Source: an uncultured Phycisphaerales bacterium
GTDB lineage: Bacteria; Planctomycetota; Phycisphaerae; WQYP01
DNA: 64,000 bases
NCBI GenBank assembly: GCA_903845195.1
Contig: CAIMWO010000079.1
Coordinates: forward strand, 1 to 64,000
Direction: 5' to 3'
Shown: one piece after another, positions 31,857 through 41,026 of the stretch
How positions within the stretch are numbered: the first letter of the stretch is position 1
Layout of the letters: each line of letters starts with the position of its first letter
Notes under the pieces: model-generated
Database searches by the model: none
Told to the model about the DNA's origin: nothing
The model's input: the letters and a program-made list of their open reading frames with translations, nothing else
Translations under genes and position numbers: made by a program

Positions 31857-34800
31857 ATGCCGGTAGCGAGCGCTACAACAGCTAAAGCATTACGCGGAAC
31901 AGTACGCGCCGCCACGCCGGTCTGGGTGGGCCTGGCCATCTGCCTGCCGCTGGCGATCGTGCAGATTCTCTGGTGCGGCTATCAGTTCGGGGTGGGAAAC
32001 CAGGGCATCCAGGTGGCGCTGCTGAAACTGGCGATCGACCCGGGCCTCTTCCCGCGCGACGTCATGATCCAGATGACGCACAGCGCCTATGCCACCTGGT
32101 TCTTCACGGCACTGGCGCCGCTGGCCAGGCTTACCGGCATCGAGCCGCTCTACCTGATGCTTCACGTGCTCACCACCTTCGGCGTCCTGGCCGCAACGTA
32201 TTCTCTTTCGCGGGCGGTGACCAAGAGCCATCTTTCCGCTCTGCTGGCGCTGGGCCTGCTCTTGGCGGGACATCATCGCGCCCTGGCCGGCGAAATGCTC
32301 TATTCCACCGGCTTCACGCACACGTACGCGGCCCTGGCGCTGGCGCTGGTGGTGATGGGCTTGTATTACCGCGGTTGGATCGTCTGGGCATTTCTGGCAA
32401 CCGGAGTACTCTTCGATGTACACGCCCTGACCGGCACGTATGTCGGCGTCATGCTGATAGCCGCGGCTATCGGGGAGTGGCTGCCACGACGCGGCCGCAC
32501 CGGGACGGCCCAACCGAATCGCCGCGTCTGGGTCGGCATGGCCTTGGGCCTGCTCTGTGCGCTACCCACTCTTGCGATCATGGCCACCCACGCCGGCCGC
32601 GGCTCCTTCGACGCCGCGTGGATCAATCTCATGCGCATCCGTTCCGCGGATCACTCGTTTGCCAGCAGTTGGTGGGTCGGCGGAGATCCGGACATTCCGC
32701 GTTTCACATTGCTGCTGGCGCTCTTCGCACTGAGCCTCAGCTTCGCCGTGCGTAGCCGCGCCATGCGCATCACCCGGTGGATGACCCTCGGCGTCCTGCT
32801 GCTGTTCGCGGCCGGCTACGTGTTTACGGAAGTATGGCCCATGGCGTGGGCCGTGCGGCTGCAGCCGTTCCGCGCGTCGCGCCTGCTGGAAGTGCTGATG
32901 TTCATCCACATCGCCCACGCGGGCGCTGAAGGCTTGAAAATGCTCAATCGCCGGGGCGTGCTGCCGCTGGGAGCGCGGCTGCTGGAAGCCGGATGCGCGG
33001 TGATCGTTCTGGCCACTTTGGCGGTGCCGGCATTTCTTTCGTTCCTGCCGCTGGCGGTGCTCGTCATGCTGGCTGTGGCGCTAGTGACCGGGCGGCTTGC
33101 GTGGTGGCAGGCGGTCGTGGGAACCGGGGCGCTGCTGCTGGCATTCGTGGCGTATCAGAAAATCGGGTACTCATTGCCGGGGTTCTCGCGTGATCTGTCT
33201 CTGGCACCGGGCGTATGGTCGGATGATCCGCTGCTCCGCGGGATGATCGCCGCGACGGTGGCTGTGGGATTGCTGGGCCGCCATGTACGGAAACATCGCG
33301 CGTTGAAAGTGTTCTTGCTGCTCGGTGCGTTCATCGCGGGGGGTATGGGAACGGGCTTCCTTTTCGCGCGTGAGTTTGATCGCGGCGTCTGGGCTGATCC
33401 CCTCGTGCGCGTCGCAGCCTGGGCCCGGCAGGACACACCCCACGATGCACTCTTCCTCACTCCCGCCAATGTCGCCAACTTCCGCATGTTTTCCCAGCGC
33501 AGCGTGGTGGGAAACTGGCGCGACGGCACACAGATGTATTTCTCCGGCCCGTTCGCACCGGAGTGGTTCGGCCAGATGAATGCGATCGAACCCGGTATTG
33601 TCGTCTCCCCCGACGGCCGCCGGTTGATTTCCCGCGGCAAATCGCTGGACACGCTGGACGATGACGCCCTCATCGCGCTGGCCAAATCCTGCCATGCCAA
33701 TTACATCCTGCTGCCGACGCCTCCGCTGCACGCGCCGCCCAAGCACCGCACTCTGCAATGCGACTATCGCAACGATGAGTGGTCCATTTTCGAACCGGTC
33801 ATCTCGGCACGGGCCAAAGCTGCCGCACCGGTGGGTGTCATCGACCCGGACGCGTGGCAGGAGATGGAATCATTCATGTCCACCACCGTCGCCACGAATA
33901 TTGAGAAGAACCGCAAGGCCGATGTGACGATCCAAATCCTCGATACCACCGGCCGGCCCGTGCAGGACCTGGCGCTCGATTTTGTTCAGCAAAGACACGC
34001 GTTTCTCTTCGGCGCGTCACTCGGCTTTTTTGAACCCAATTCCACTGACGCGCTGGGCGATCAGAAAGCCAACCCCGTCACGCCTGAAGAACGCCGCCTC
34101 TTCCCCGAACTTTTCAACGCCTCGATGATTCCCTTCTCGGCCAAGTGGATGTATCTCGAACCCGTCGAAGGGCATCCGGACTACAGCGACCTTGACCAGT
34201 ACGTCGCCTATGCCCAGGAACACGGCACCGCACTCGAATTTCATTTTCTGGCCGGCCTGATTCCGGGATGGGCGCGCAAAGACGCATCCAAACAGGCCAA
34301 GGATTTTCCCGATCATGCCCGCCAACTGATGGAACGCTATCACGACCGCATCAAATTCTGGCAGGTCACCAACGACAAGATCCTGCTCAAAGAGACACCC
34401 CCCCTCTTCAAGGAATTCCACGCCAACTATCCGGACATCAAACTCGGACTCTCCGACTGCACGCGGTTCTGGTCCAACAAGAAAAGCCCCGGACGCGAAG
34501 CTGAGATGTACAAAGGCTTCGACGGCCTTGTCTGGCTGAAGCAGCAGGGTGTGCAGCCGGATTTCTTCTCCATCCACGGGCATTATCCGGTCGGTCTCTG
34601 GACCGATCCCCGCGAGATGTATGAAGTCCTCGACCGCTATGCCGCCCAAGGCGTCAAGGTTCACATCAGCGAAATGCTTCTTCCGCTGGGAACGGAGATC
34701 GCAGGCCCGGTGCGGAAAGGGAAGTGGACCGAAGAGTTGCAGGCCGAATTCTATGAGCGCTATCTGGCCGTCTGCTTTTCGCATCCCGCGGTGGAAATGG

Positions 34801-35111
34801 TGAATCTCTGGGGCATGTCGGCGACCGGATGGGGCGCCGGATCCGGAGTGCTCGACAAGTCTCAGAAGCCGCGGCTGGCGTGGGACCGGCTTAGATTGCT
34901 GTGGCAGAAAACCTGGCATACGGAACTGCACACCACCCTGCCCTTGGATGGCACGGTGAAAGTGCGAGCCTTCCACGGCCAATATGCCCTGACGGTCAGA
35001 CTTGCCGATGGGCGTCTGGCCCGCCAAATCCTGACGGTTCCAGAGACAACCAGTGCTGCATTTCGCCTGCGCCTGAACCGCGAAACGGGCATGATTTCGC
35101 TCGAGAATTGA
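31857..35111 (+). CDS. Polytopic membrane protein fused to a GH10-like domain
   Basis: A 1084-residue fusion. Residues about 20-505 form ten or more membrane helices resembling GT-C/DUF6798-type proteins, followed by a periplasmic segment with TPHDALFLTPANVANFRMF. A linker and a small beta-domain (about 690-720) lead to a GH10 xylanase-like barrel (about 720-1015). Barrel motifs include AKWMYLEPVEG, EFHFLAGLIPGWA and WGMSATGWGAGSG. The candidate nucleophile Glu939 is kept (VHISEM), but the acid/base position after Asn839 is Asp840 (FWQVTND) instead of Glu. The enzyme may be altered or inactive. GAGG lies five bases before the start. The last ~60 residues form a beta-rich tail. Confidence 0.72.
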   Translation: MPVASATTAKALRGTVRAATPVWVGLAICLPLAIVQILWCGYQFGVGNQGIQVALLKLAIDPGLFPRDVMIQMTHSAYATWFFTALAPLARLTGIEPLYLMLHVLTTFGVLAATYSLSRAVTKSHLSALLALGLLLAGHHRALAGEMLYSTGFTHTYAALALALVVMGLYYRGWIVWAFLATGVLFDVHALTGTYVGVMLIAAAIGEWLPRRGRTGTAQPNRRVWVGMALGLLCALPTLAIMATHAGRGSFDAAWINLMRIRSADHSFASSWWVGGDPDIPRFTLLLALFALSLSFAVRSRAMRITRWMTLGVLLLFAAGYVFTEVWPMAWAVRLQPFRASRLLEVLMFIHIAHAGAEGLKMLNRRGVLPLGARLLEAGCAVIVLATLAVPAFLSFLPLAVLVMLAVALVTGRLAWWQAVVGTGALLLAFVAYQKIGYSLPGFSRDLSLAPGVWSDDPLLRGMIAATVAVGLLGRHVRKHRALKVFLLLGAFIAGGMGTGFLFAREFDRGVWADPLVRVAAWARQDTPHDALFLTPANVANFRMFSQRSVVGNWRDGTQMYFSGPFAPEWFGQMNAIEPGIVVSPDGRRLISRGKSLDTLDDDALIALAKSCHANYILLPTPPLHAPPKHRTLQCDYRNDEWSIFEPVISARAKAAAPVGVIDPDAWQEMESFMSTTVATNIEKNRKADVTIQILDTTGRPVQDLALDFVQQRHAFLFGASLGFFEPNSTDALGDQKANPVTPEERRLFPELFNASMIPFSAKWMYLEPVEGHPDYSDLDQYVAYAQEHGTALEFHFLAGLIPGWARKDASKQAKDFPDHARQLMERYHDRIKFWQVTNDKILLKETPPLFKEFHANYPDIKLGLSDCTRFWSNKKSPGREAEMYKGFDGLVWLKQQGVQPDFFSIHGHYPVGLWTDPREMYEVLDRYAAQGVKVHISEMLLPLGTEIAGPVRKGKWTEELQAEFYERYLAVCFSHPAVEMVNLWGMSATGWGAGSGVLDKSQKPRLAWDRLRLLWQKTWHTELHTTLPLDGTVKVRAFHGQYALTVRLADGRLARQILTVPETTSAAFRLRLNRETGMISLEN

Positions 35112-35275
35112 AGTCTTTCCGACGCGTCTGCACTCAAAAATCCGTACACAAAAGCATCTTTAGTTTATTTTATCATTTATTGAAATAGCTACTCGTTGAG
35201 GACGTTTGGAATTCATGTAACATGCCCGCTGCTAAGCACGGCATTTTCTTTAGGTCTGGTCACGGAGAAAACACA

Positions 35276-38200
35276 ATGGCGATGCGGAAGAATATTCGAA
35301 ATTGGTCGCGAGCGGTGGTGGCCTGCGGCATGCTCATGGCTGTTGCCGGAGCCGCCCGAGCCACGGAAACGGAAAACCTCGGCATTCGGATTTTGCCGGT
35401 GACGGGCCCCATGACCATCGACGGAAAGGTCAGTGATTGGGATCTGTCGGGCGGGATCTTCGCCTGCGGCGATGCCGAGAACGGGCGCGAGAAGATGGGG
35501 GTGTGGTTCCACGCAATGTACGATGCTGACAATCTTTACCTTCTGGCTCGCTGGCGCGATGTCACACCGATGAACAATCCCGGCTCGACCAAGGGCGATT
35601 ACGGGTTCAACGGCGACTGCCTCCAGTTCCGCATCATCGTTGACAACAAAACGCCGACGGAACGCTGCAGCCACTGGACCTGCTGGATCGACCGCGAAGG
35701 TCTCGACGCCATGGGTTGCGACTACGGCAAGAACTTTGACCAGGGCGGCGGCGGGGATGTGAAGAAGAAGGGATCGGCACAGGCGTTCCTGAAGGATGAA
35801 GACGCCAAGGGATACGCGCAGGAAATCCGGATTCCCTGGAAAGTTCTGACCAAGGATGGCGCCCCAACCCCCAAGGCCGGCGACAAGATCCGTATCACAC
35901 TGGAACCCAATTTCACCATCGGCACGGGCGGACGCCTGACGATCAAAGACGTGTTCATGCCGGGCGCTGCGATCGACCGGGTGTTTACCTTCATGGGCAG
36001 CGATTGCTGGGGCGAAGGCAAGCTGGTGACGAAGGACAATGTCACGCCGCAGCCGATCCGCCTCCGCGATGGACGCGAGTTCGCCGTGCGTATGGAAAAA
36101 GGCGTTCCCGTGGTCGACTGGTCCGGACTGATCAAGACCAAGGAATTGCAGGGCTTCAAGACCATCAAGTTCACCATGCCCGATGACGGCTTTGCCTCGC
36201 TGAACATTTATGCCGCGGACGGAACCGTGGCGCGGCAGCTACTCGAAGCGACATTTACCACCAAGGGTACCCACGAGGTTAAATGGGACGGCCTTACGTC
36301 TTTCTCGGCAGGTATGCCCGGAAGACCCGTGGCACCGGGCGAATACTCCTGGAAGGGCATTTACAACACCGGCATCGGACTGCGGCTCAAGGGCTGGGCA
36401 GACAATGCCGGCAGCGAACCGTGGACCGGCCCCAAGGGAACCGAAGACTGGGGCGGCGATCACGGCAACCCCATGGCCGCGGCATCCGACGGCGGCCAGG
36501 TTTATCTCGGCTGGGAAGGCGCCGAAGGCGGCAAGTCTCTCGTGGCCGTAGACACCAATGGTATCGTCAAATGGCGGAACAACCGCGGCGGCATCGCGAC
36601 GGCAGCGCCGGTTGCCGCCGATGGTGGAACCGTCTACGCGTTCAACAATAATGATCAGTACGCACCGCGGGCCATCTACCGCCTCGACGCCAAGACCGGA
36701 CGGTACAACGAATGGACCAACATCAAGGGCACCGATCTTCGCATGGACCAGATCTGGGCGGGCGAAAAGGCGCCCACCGGACCCAGCGGCATGGTCGCTA
36801 AGTTCGGCAAACTCTACGTCGGCTTCTCGGGCCAGAATGCCATCAAGGTGATCGACGGAAAGACCGGCGAGGTCCTTAAGACCCTCAGCGTACAGAACCC
36901 CGGTGACATCGAAGTGCCCGACGCCACGCACATCTATGTGGCCACGGCCAAGAAAGTCGTCAAGATCGATACCGACACGGGCGCCCAGTCCGATGCCGTG
37001 ACGATCGACATGCCCGAGGGAGCCTGGACCACCGCCTTGGCACTCGACGCCCAGGGCAAGATCTACGTCGGCCTGCACGGGGCCAACCAGGTCTACGTCT
37101 ACACGCCTGACGGCAAGCACGTATTCACGATCGGCCGCAAGGGCGGACGGGCCCTCCTGGGTCCGTGGACGCCGGATGGCTTGCTCAATATTTCCGGAAT
37201 GACCATCGACGGCACCGGCAAGCTGTGGGTGACCGAGGATGACGGGAATCCCAAGCGCGTCAGCGCCTGGAACACCAAGGACGGCACGCTGTTTGGCGAG
37301 TTCTTCGGCCCCTCCAGCTACGGCGGGACCGGCGCTTCGGTCAATCCGGTCGATCCCAACCTCATGGTCGGCCAGGGCGCCGAATGGAGAATTGACCCCA
37401 AGACCGGCAGGTCGTCCGTGCTGGGCACGATTAACCGCACCGGCAGCGGCAATGCCAAGTTCGGCTTCGGGCCCAATGGCAAGCTATACCTCGCCACCGC
37501 CGGCGGCGGCATCGGCGGGGCCGCGGATGGACCCGTCTGCATCCAGGAAAAGATCAGCGATGGCAACTGGAAGATGCGCACCATCATCACTCACGCCGGT
37601 GACACGAATAAAGGCCTCAAGGTCACGGTGTGGTCGGATGAAAATGACGACGGCATCCAGCAGCCCAATGAAGTGAAAGTTTTCGAAAACGTCGCCCTCG
37701 GCGGATGGATCAACGGCTGGTACATGCCGATGACCCCAAGCCTGACGTTCTATGGGTCGATGTACCAGGTACCCGTCAGCGGCTGGACCGCCTGCGGCGC
37801 TCCCCAGTATGACTTCACCAACCTCAAGAAACTCCCGGGACCACCCGACGCCGGGTTCCGCGGCGGCATGGGCGCGCTGCACAACTTCGGTTCCGCCGAC
37901 GACAAAATGGTTTTGTGGAATGGCTCCTACGGCGAAGACCACAGCACGCTGGATTGCTATGACATCGCCACGGGCAAATTCCTCTGGACCTATCCGAACA
38001 ACTACACCGGCGTGCACGGGTCGCACCGTGCGGGTCCGCCGGAAATCGGTCTGATTCGCGGCGCTTACGATGTGGTCGGCGTTGCGACGCTCCCGGCGCC
38101 GCTCGGAAACGTGTGGATCATCGCCACCAACAAGGGCGAATGGCACATGCTCTCCCAGGATGGTTACTACGTCACCCACCTCTTTGAGAGCGATCCCATC

Positions 38201-39160
38201 AAGGTGAGCTGGCCCGACAAGGCCGTTCCCGGAGCCATCATGGACCTCTGCCCGCCGGGCGCAGGCGAGGAGTCCTTCGGCGGCGCAGTGACGCTCGCCA
38301 AGGATGGCAAGATGTACCTCAGCGCCGGTCACACCTCGTTCATGGACGTCGAAGTGGTCGGCCTCGAAACTGTCAAGTCGCTCCCCGAGTCCGGGAAGAT
38401 CACGATTTCCGGCGACGACATTGCCCTGGCCAAGAGCTTCCGCGAAAAAGCCATGCAGGGCGGCGCGGCCACGAAGCGGCTGATCGTCAAGAAGGCGACG
38501 CCGGACTTCACCGGCGAACTGGCGAAGGATTTCGACGCCGGGAGCATCGTAGAGTACTTCAAGCAGGAGAACGCCAAGGTACGTTCCGCGATGGCTTGGG
38601 ATGACAAGAACCTGTACGTAGGCTGGGAAGTGCAGGACGATTCGCCGTGGGTGAACGGTGCGGATGCACCGGAGAACATGTACAACCACGGGGACACGGT
38701 GGACTTGCAGTTGGCCACGGCACAGAATCCGGACGATCGTCGCACCGAAGAACAGGAAGGCGATATCCGGTTGTCGATCGGCACCTTCCAGGGCAAGCCG
38801 ACGGCGGTACTCTATCGCCGGAAGGCCAAGGACAAGCACGAGCTGGTGTTCAGCTCGGGCGTGGTTCACGAGTATCACGTGGATAGCGTGTCGGTGCTCA
38901 AGGACGTGAAGATCACCCCGAAGGTCGGCACGAACAAGTACATCGTGGAAACGGCGATTCCGCTGTCGGACCTGGGTTTCACCCCGGAGGCCGGCAAGAT
39001 CTATCGTGGCGACCTGGGCACAACGCACGCCGACAAGTCGAACCAGAAGACCGGGTTGCGTACCGAATGGAGCAACCAGGATACGGGCTTGGTCAGCGAC
39101 GCGGTGTTCGAGCTCAGAACCAATCCCAAGGCCTGGGGCGAGTTCCAGTTCGTCAAGTAA
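35276..39160 (+). CDS. Giant secreted beta-propeller protein with terminal CBM9-like domains
   Basis: A 1294-residue exported protein. The signal peptide (NWSRAVVACGMLMAVAGAAR, cleavage ATE) is followed by a CBM9/DOMON-like domain at about 25-260 (PMTIDGKVSDWDLSGG, YDADNLYLLARWRD). Next is a FlgD-like Ig domain (about 300-370; GFASLNIYAADGTVARQLLE), then a long propeller with NHL/PQQ-like blades (about 380-1020; AIKVIDGKTGEVLKTLSVQ, TIDGTGKLWVTEDDGNPKR). It ends in a second CBM9-like domain (AMAWDDKNLYVGWEVQDDS). No catalytic site is evident; polysaccharide binding at the cell surface is the best guess. The start has GGAG eight bases upstream, and a terminator follows. Confidence 0.72.
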   Translation: MAMRKNIRNWSRAVVACGMLMAVAGAARATETENLGIRILPVTGPMTIDGKVSDWDLSGGIFACGDAENGREKMGVWFHAMYDADNLYLLARWRDVTPMNNPGSTKGDYGFNGDCLQFRIIVDNKTPTERCSHWTCWIDREGLDAMGCDYGKNFDQGGGGDVKKKGSAQAFLKDEDAKGYAQEIRIPWKVLTKDGAPTPKAGDKIRITLEPNFTIGTGGRLTIKDVFMPGAAIDRVFTFMGSDCWGEGKLVTKDNVTPQPIRLRDGREFAVRMEKGVPVVDWSGLIKTKELQGFKTIKFTMPDDGFASLNIYAADGTVARQLLEATFTTKGTHEVKWDGLTSFSAGMPGRPVAPGEYSWKGIYNTGIGLRLKGWADNAGSEPWTGPKGTEDWGGDHGNPMAAASDGGQVYLGWEGAEGGKSLVAVDTNGIVKWRNNRGGIATAAPVAADGGTVYAFNNNDQYAPRAIYRLDAKTGRYNEWTNIKGTDLRMDQIWAGEKAPTGPSGMVAKFGKLYVGFSGQNAIKVIDGKTGEVLKTLSVQNPGDIEVPDATHIYVATAKKVVKIDTDTGAQSDAVTIDMPEGAWTTALALDAQGKIYVGLHGANQVYVYTPDGKHVFTIGRKGGRALLGPWTPDGLLNISGMTIDGTGKLWVTEDDGNPKRVSAWNTKDGTLFGEFFGPSSYGGTGASVNPVDPNLMVGQGAEWRIDPKTGRSSVLGTINRTGSGNAKFGFGPNGKLYLATAGGGIGGAADGPVCIQEKISDGNWKMRTIITHAGDTNKGLKVTVWSDENDDGIQQPNEVKVFENVALGGWINGWYMPMTPSLTFYGSMYQVPVSGWTACGAPQYDFTNLKKLPGPPDAGFRGGMGALHNFGSADDKMVLWNGSYGEDHSTLDCYDIATGKFLWTYPNNYTGVHGSHRAGPPEIGLIRGAYDVVGVATLPAPLGNVWIIATNKGEWHMLSQDGYYVTHLFESDPIKVSWPDKAVPGAIMDLCPPGAGEESFGGAVTLAKDGKMYLSAGHTSFMDVEVVGLETVKSLPESGKITISGDDIALAKSFREKAMQGGAATKRLIVKKATPDFTGELAKDFDAGSIVEYFKQENAKVRSAMAWDDKNLYVGWEVQDDSPWVNGADAPENMYNHGDTVDLQLATAQNPDDRRTEEQEGDIRLSIGTFQGKPTAVLYRRKAKDKHELVFSSGVVHEYHVDSVSVLKDVKITPKVGTNKYIVETAIPLSDLGFTPEAGKIYRGDLGTTHADKSNQKTGLRTEWSNQDTGLVSDAVFELRTNPKAWGEFQFVK

Positions 39161-39183
39161 CACTCATCCAGCGACTACCACAA

Positions 39184-39211
39184 GGGATCGGGCATTGCCC
39201 GGTCCCTTTTT
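39184..39211 (+). terminator. Rho-independent terminator
   Basis: GGGATCGGGC pairs with GCCCGGTCCC around an ATT(G) loop, followed by five Ts. It lies about 24 bases after the propeller protein stop. Confidence 0.82.
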
Positions 39212-39420
39212 CATTTTTGCTGAAGGACTTCGGGATTCCCTGCACAGTGGTGCGGGGGTCCCGCTGAGCCTGTCGGTGAATTTTGTCGAGTCTTGCAGAT
39301 GCTCGCGCCGGCGCCGATGACAAATCCCGCGAATGTTGTGCTATCCTTATGGACTTTGCAGCGGCGATTTTCGATCGAAACATTGCCGCGCGGGATGAGG
39401 AATTAGTTGAGGAGCAGTAC

Positions 39421-40794
39421 ATGCAGGTGATCGTACCGGAACAGCGGCTGGACGTGCTGGCGGATGCGGACGTGCTGGTATGCGGCGGCGGGGTGGGCGG
39501 CATCGCCTCGGCGGTGACGGCGGCGCGGCATGGAGCCAAGGTGGTGCTGCTGGAACGCTTTCCGACGCTGGGCGGGATGGCGACCAACGCCTTGGTGAAC
39601 GGGTGGCATCGCAGCGATCGGCAGAAGATGGTGATTTACGGCGTCGTGGAAGAGGCGGCCGAGCGGATGCGAAAGGGCGGGCCCGGGGGACCGTGGATCA
39701 GTCAGGATATATCGTATCCACGGGTGCATGAGACGCACTGGTTCGATCCGGAGGGGGCGCGGATTGTCTATCATCGGATGCTGCGCGAGGCGGGGGTGCA
39801 GGTGATCTGCCATTTGAGTGCAGGCGAACCGATCATGGAGGGAGCGCGGATACGCGGCGTGCAGGTCGATACCAAGCGCGGCCGGCGGGCGGTGCTGGGA
39901 AAGATCGTGATCGACGCGACGGGCGATGGCGACATTGCCTACAAGGCGGGGGTGAAGTGGGAATACGGGAGGCAGGAGGATGGGCGCGTGCAGGGGATGA
40001 CGCTGATGTACTCGCTGCGCGGGATGAACGAGGCGGTGGTAAGCAAGGAAGACTGGCCCGCGGCGACGCGCGTGGCGGACCTGATGAAATCCATGCTGGA
40101 AAAGGGCCAGATGCCGGCGTTCAACTATGGCGGGGCGCGGGCGAGCCTGGGGCTTTCGTGCAGCGGGAGACATCATCGGTTTTTCTGGAACATGTGCCCG
40201 GTGGCCGGAAACCCGCTGGATGAAGAAGAACTGACCAAGCTTAATGAGCAGGCTCGCGAGGCGATCTTGCAGTATATCGCGCTGTGGCGGAAGGAGATGC
40301 CCGGATACGAGAACGCCGATCTCAATTTCACTGCGTTCTGCATGGGTGTGCGCGAGAGCCGACGGATCACGGGGAACAAGGTGCTGACCGAGCAGGATGT
40401 GGTCGAGGCGAAAAAGCACACCGACGCGGTGGGTCACGGCGTGTGGATGGTGGACATTCACGACCCGAAGGGGACGGGGCATACGACGTACACCGATCAG
40501 AAGAAGAATGAGATGCTCCGCGACGGGATGAGCTATCACATTCCGCTGAACATGGCGCTGAATTCGCAGGTGAAAAATCTTGCAGTGGCCTGCCGCGCGG
40601 CGAGTACGACGCACCGCTCGCTGGCGTCGTTCCGCGTGCAGACGCACATCATGACGCTGGCGCAAGGCGTGGGGACGTGCGCGGCGCTGGCGCTGGAAGG
40701 CGGCAGTGACATGGACCAGGTCGATTTGAAAAAATTGCAGGCGACGCTCAAACGCGATGGGGCCTACATCGAAGATGTCCCACAGGGCAACTGA
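39421..40794 (+). CDS. FAD-dependent oxidoreductase (FAD_oxidored family)
   Basis: A 457-residue protein. A Rossmann dinucleotide site DVLVCGGGVGGIASAVTAA (GxGxxG) and LLERFPTLGGMATNALVNG near the N-terminus match the PF12831 flavin family. IDATGDGDIAYKAGV is the second FAD motif and SCRAAS-like VACRAASTTHRSLASFRVQT lies near the C-terminus. There is no signal peptide, so it acts in the cytosol; the substrate is unknown but often a sugar derivative in such gene sets. The start is fixed by GAGGAG six bases upstream. Codons are strongly G-ending, unlike both neighbours. Confidence 0.85.
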   Translation: MQVIVPEQRLDVLADADVLVCGGGVGGIASAVTAARHGAKVVLLERFPTLGGMATNALVNGWHRSDRQKMVIYGVVEEAAERMRKGGPGGPWISQDISYPRVHETHWFDPEGARIVYHRMLREAGVQVICHLSAGEPIMEGARIRGVQVDTKRGRRAVLGKIVIDATGDGDIAYKAGVKWEYGRQEDGRVQGMTLMYSLRGMNEAVVSKEDWPAATRVADLMKSMLEKGQMPAFNYGGARASLGLSCSGRHHRFFWNMCPVAGNPLDEEELTKLNEQAREAILQYIALWRKEMPGYENADLNFTAFCMGVRESRRITGNKVLTEQDVVEAKKHTDAVGHGVWMVDIHDPKGTGHTTYTDQKKNEMLRDGMSYHIPLNMALNSQVKNLAVACRAASTTHRSLASFRVQTHIMTLAQGVGTCAALALEGGSDMDQVDLKKLQATLKRDGAYIEDVPQGN

Positions 40795-41026
40795 AGAGCT
40801 CCGCTTTGCGCGAAACGCTTGGAAAGCGTCCATCACCTCCATGCATCGGAAGCTGCAGCGCACGTGACGCGCTGCGGCGCTGTCAGCGAAACTACGTATT
40901 CGAGAACGATGCGGCTTATCGCTTCATTTGCGTTGCCAAACTTCCTACAATCGAGGGTCTGGAGTTTTTGGTAGCCGCGGTGGAAGCAGCGCCTTGCCTC
41001 GCGGCCAAGTGAGGAGCCAAACGAGC

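Noticed and set aside
37484-39163. A 559-codon reverse frame opposite the propeller protein
   Set aside because: Antisense shadow; the forward frame has CBM9-like domains, a good ribosome site and a terminator at the end.
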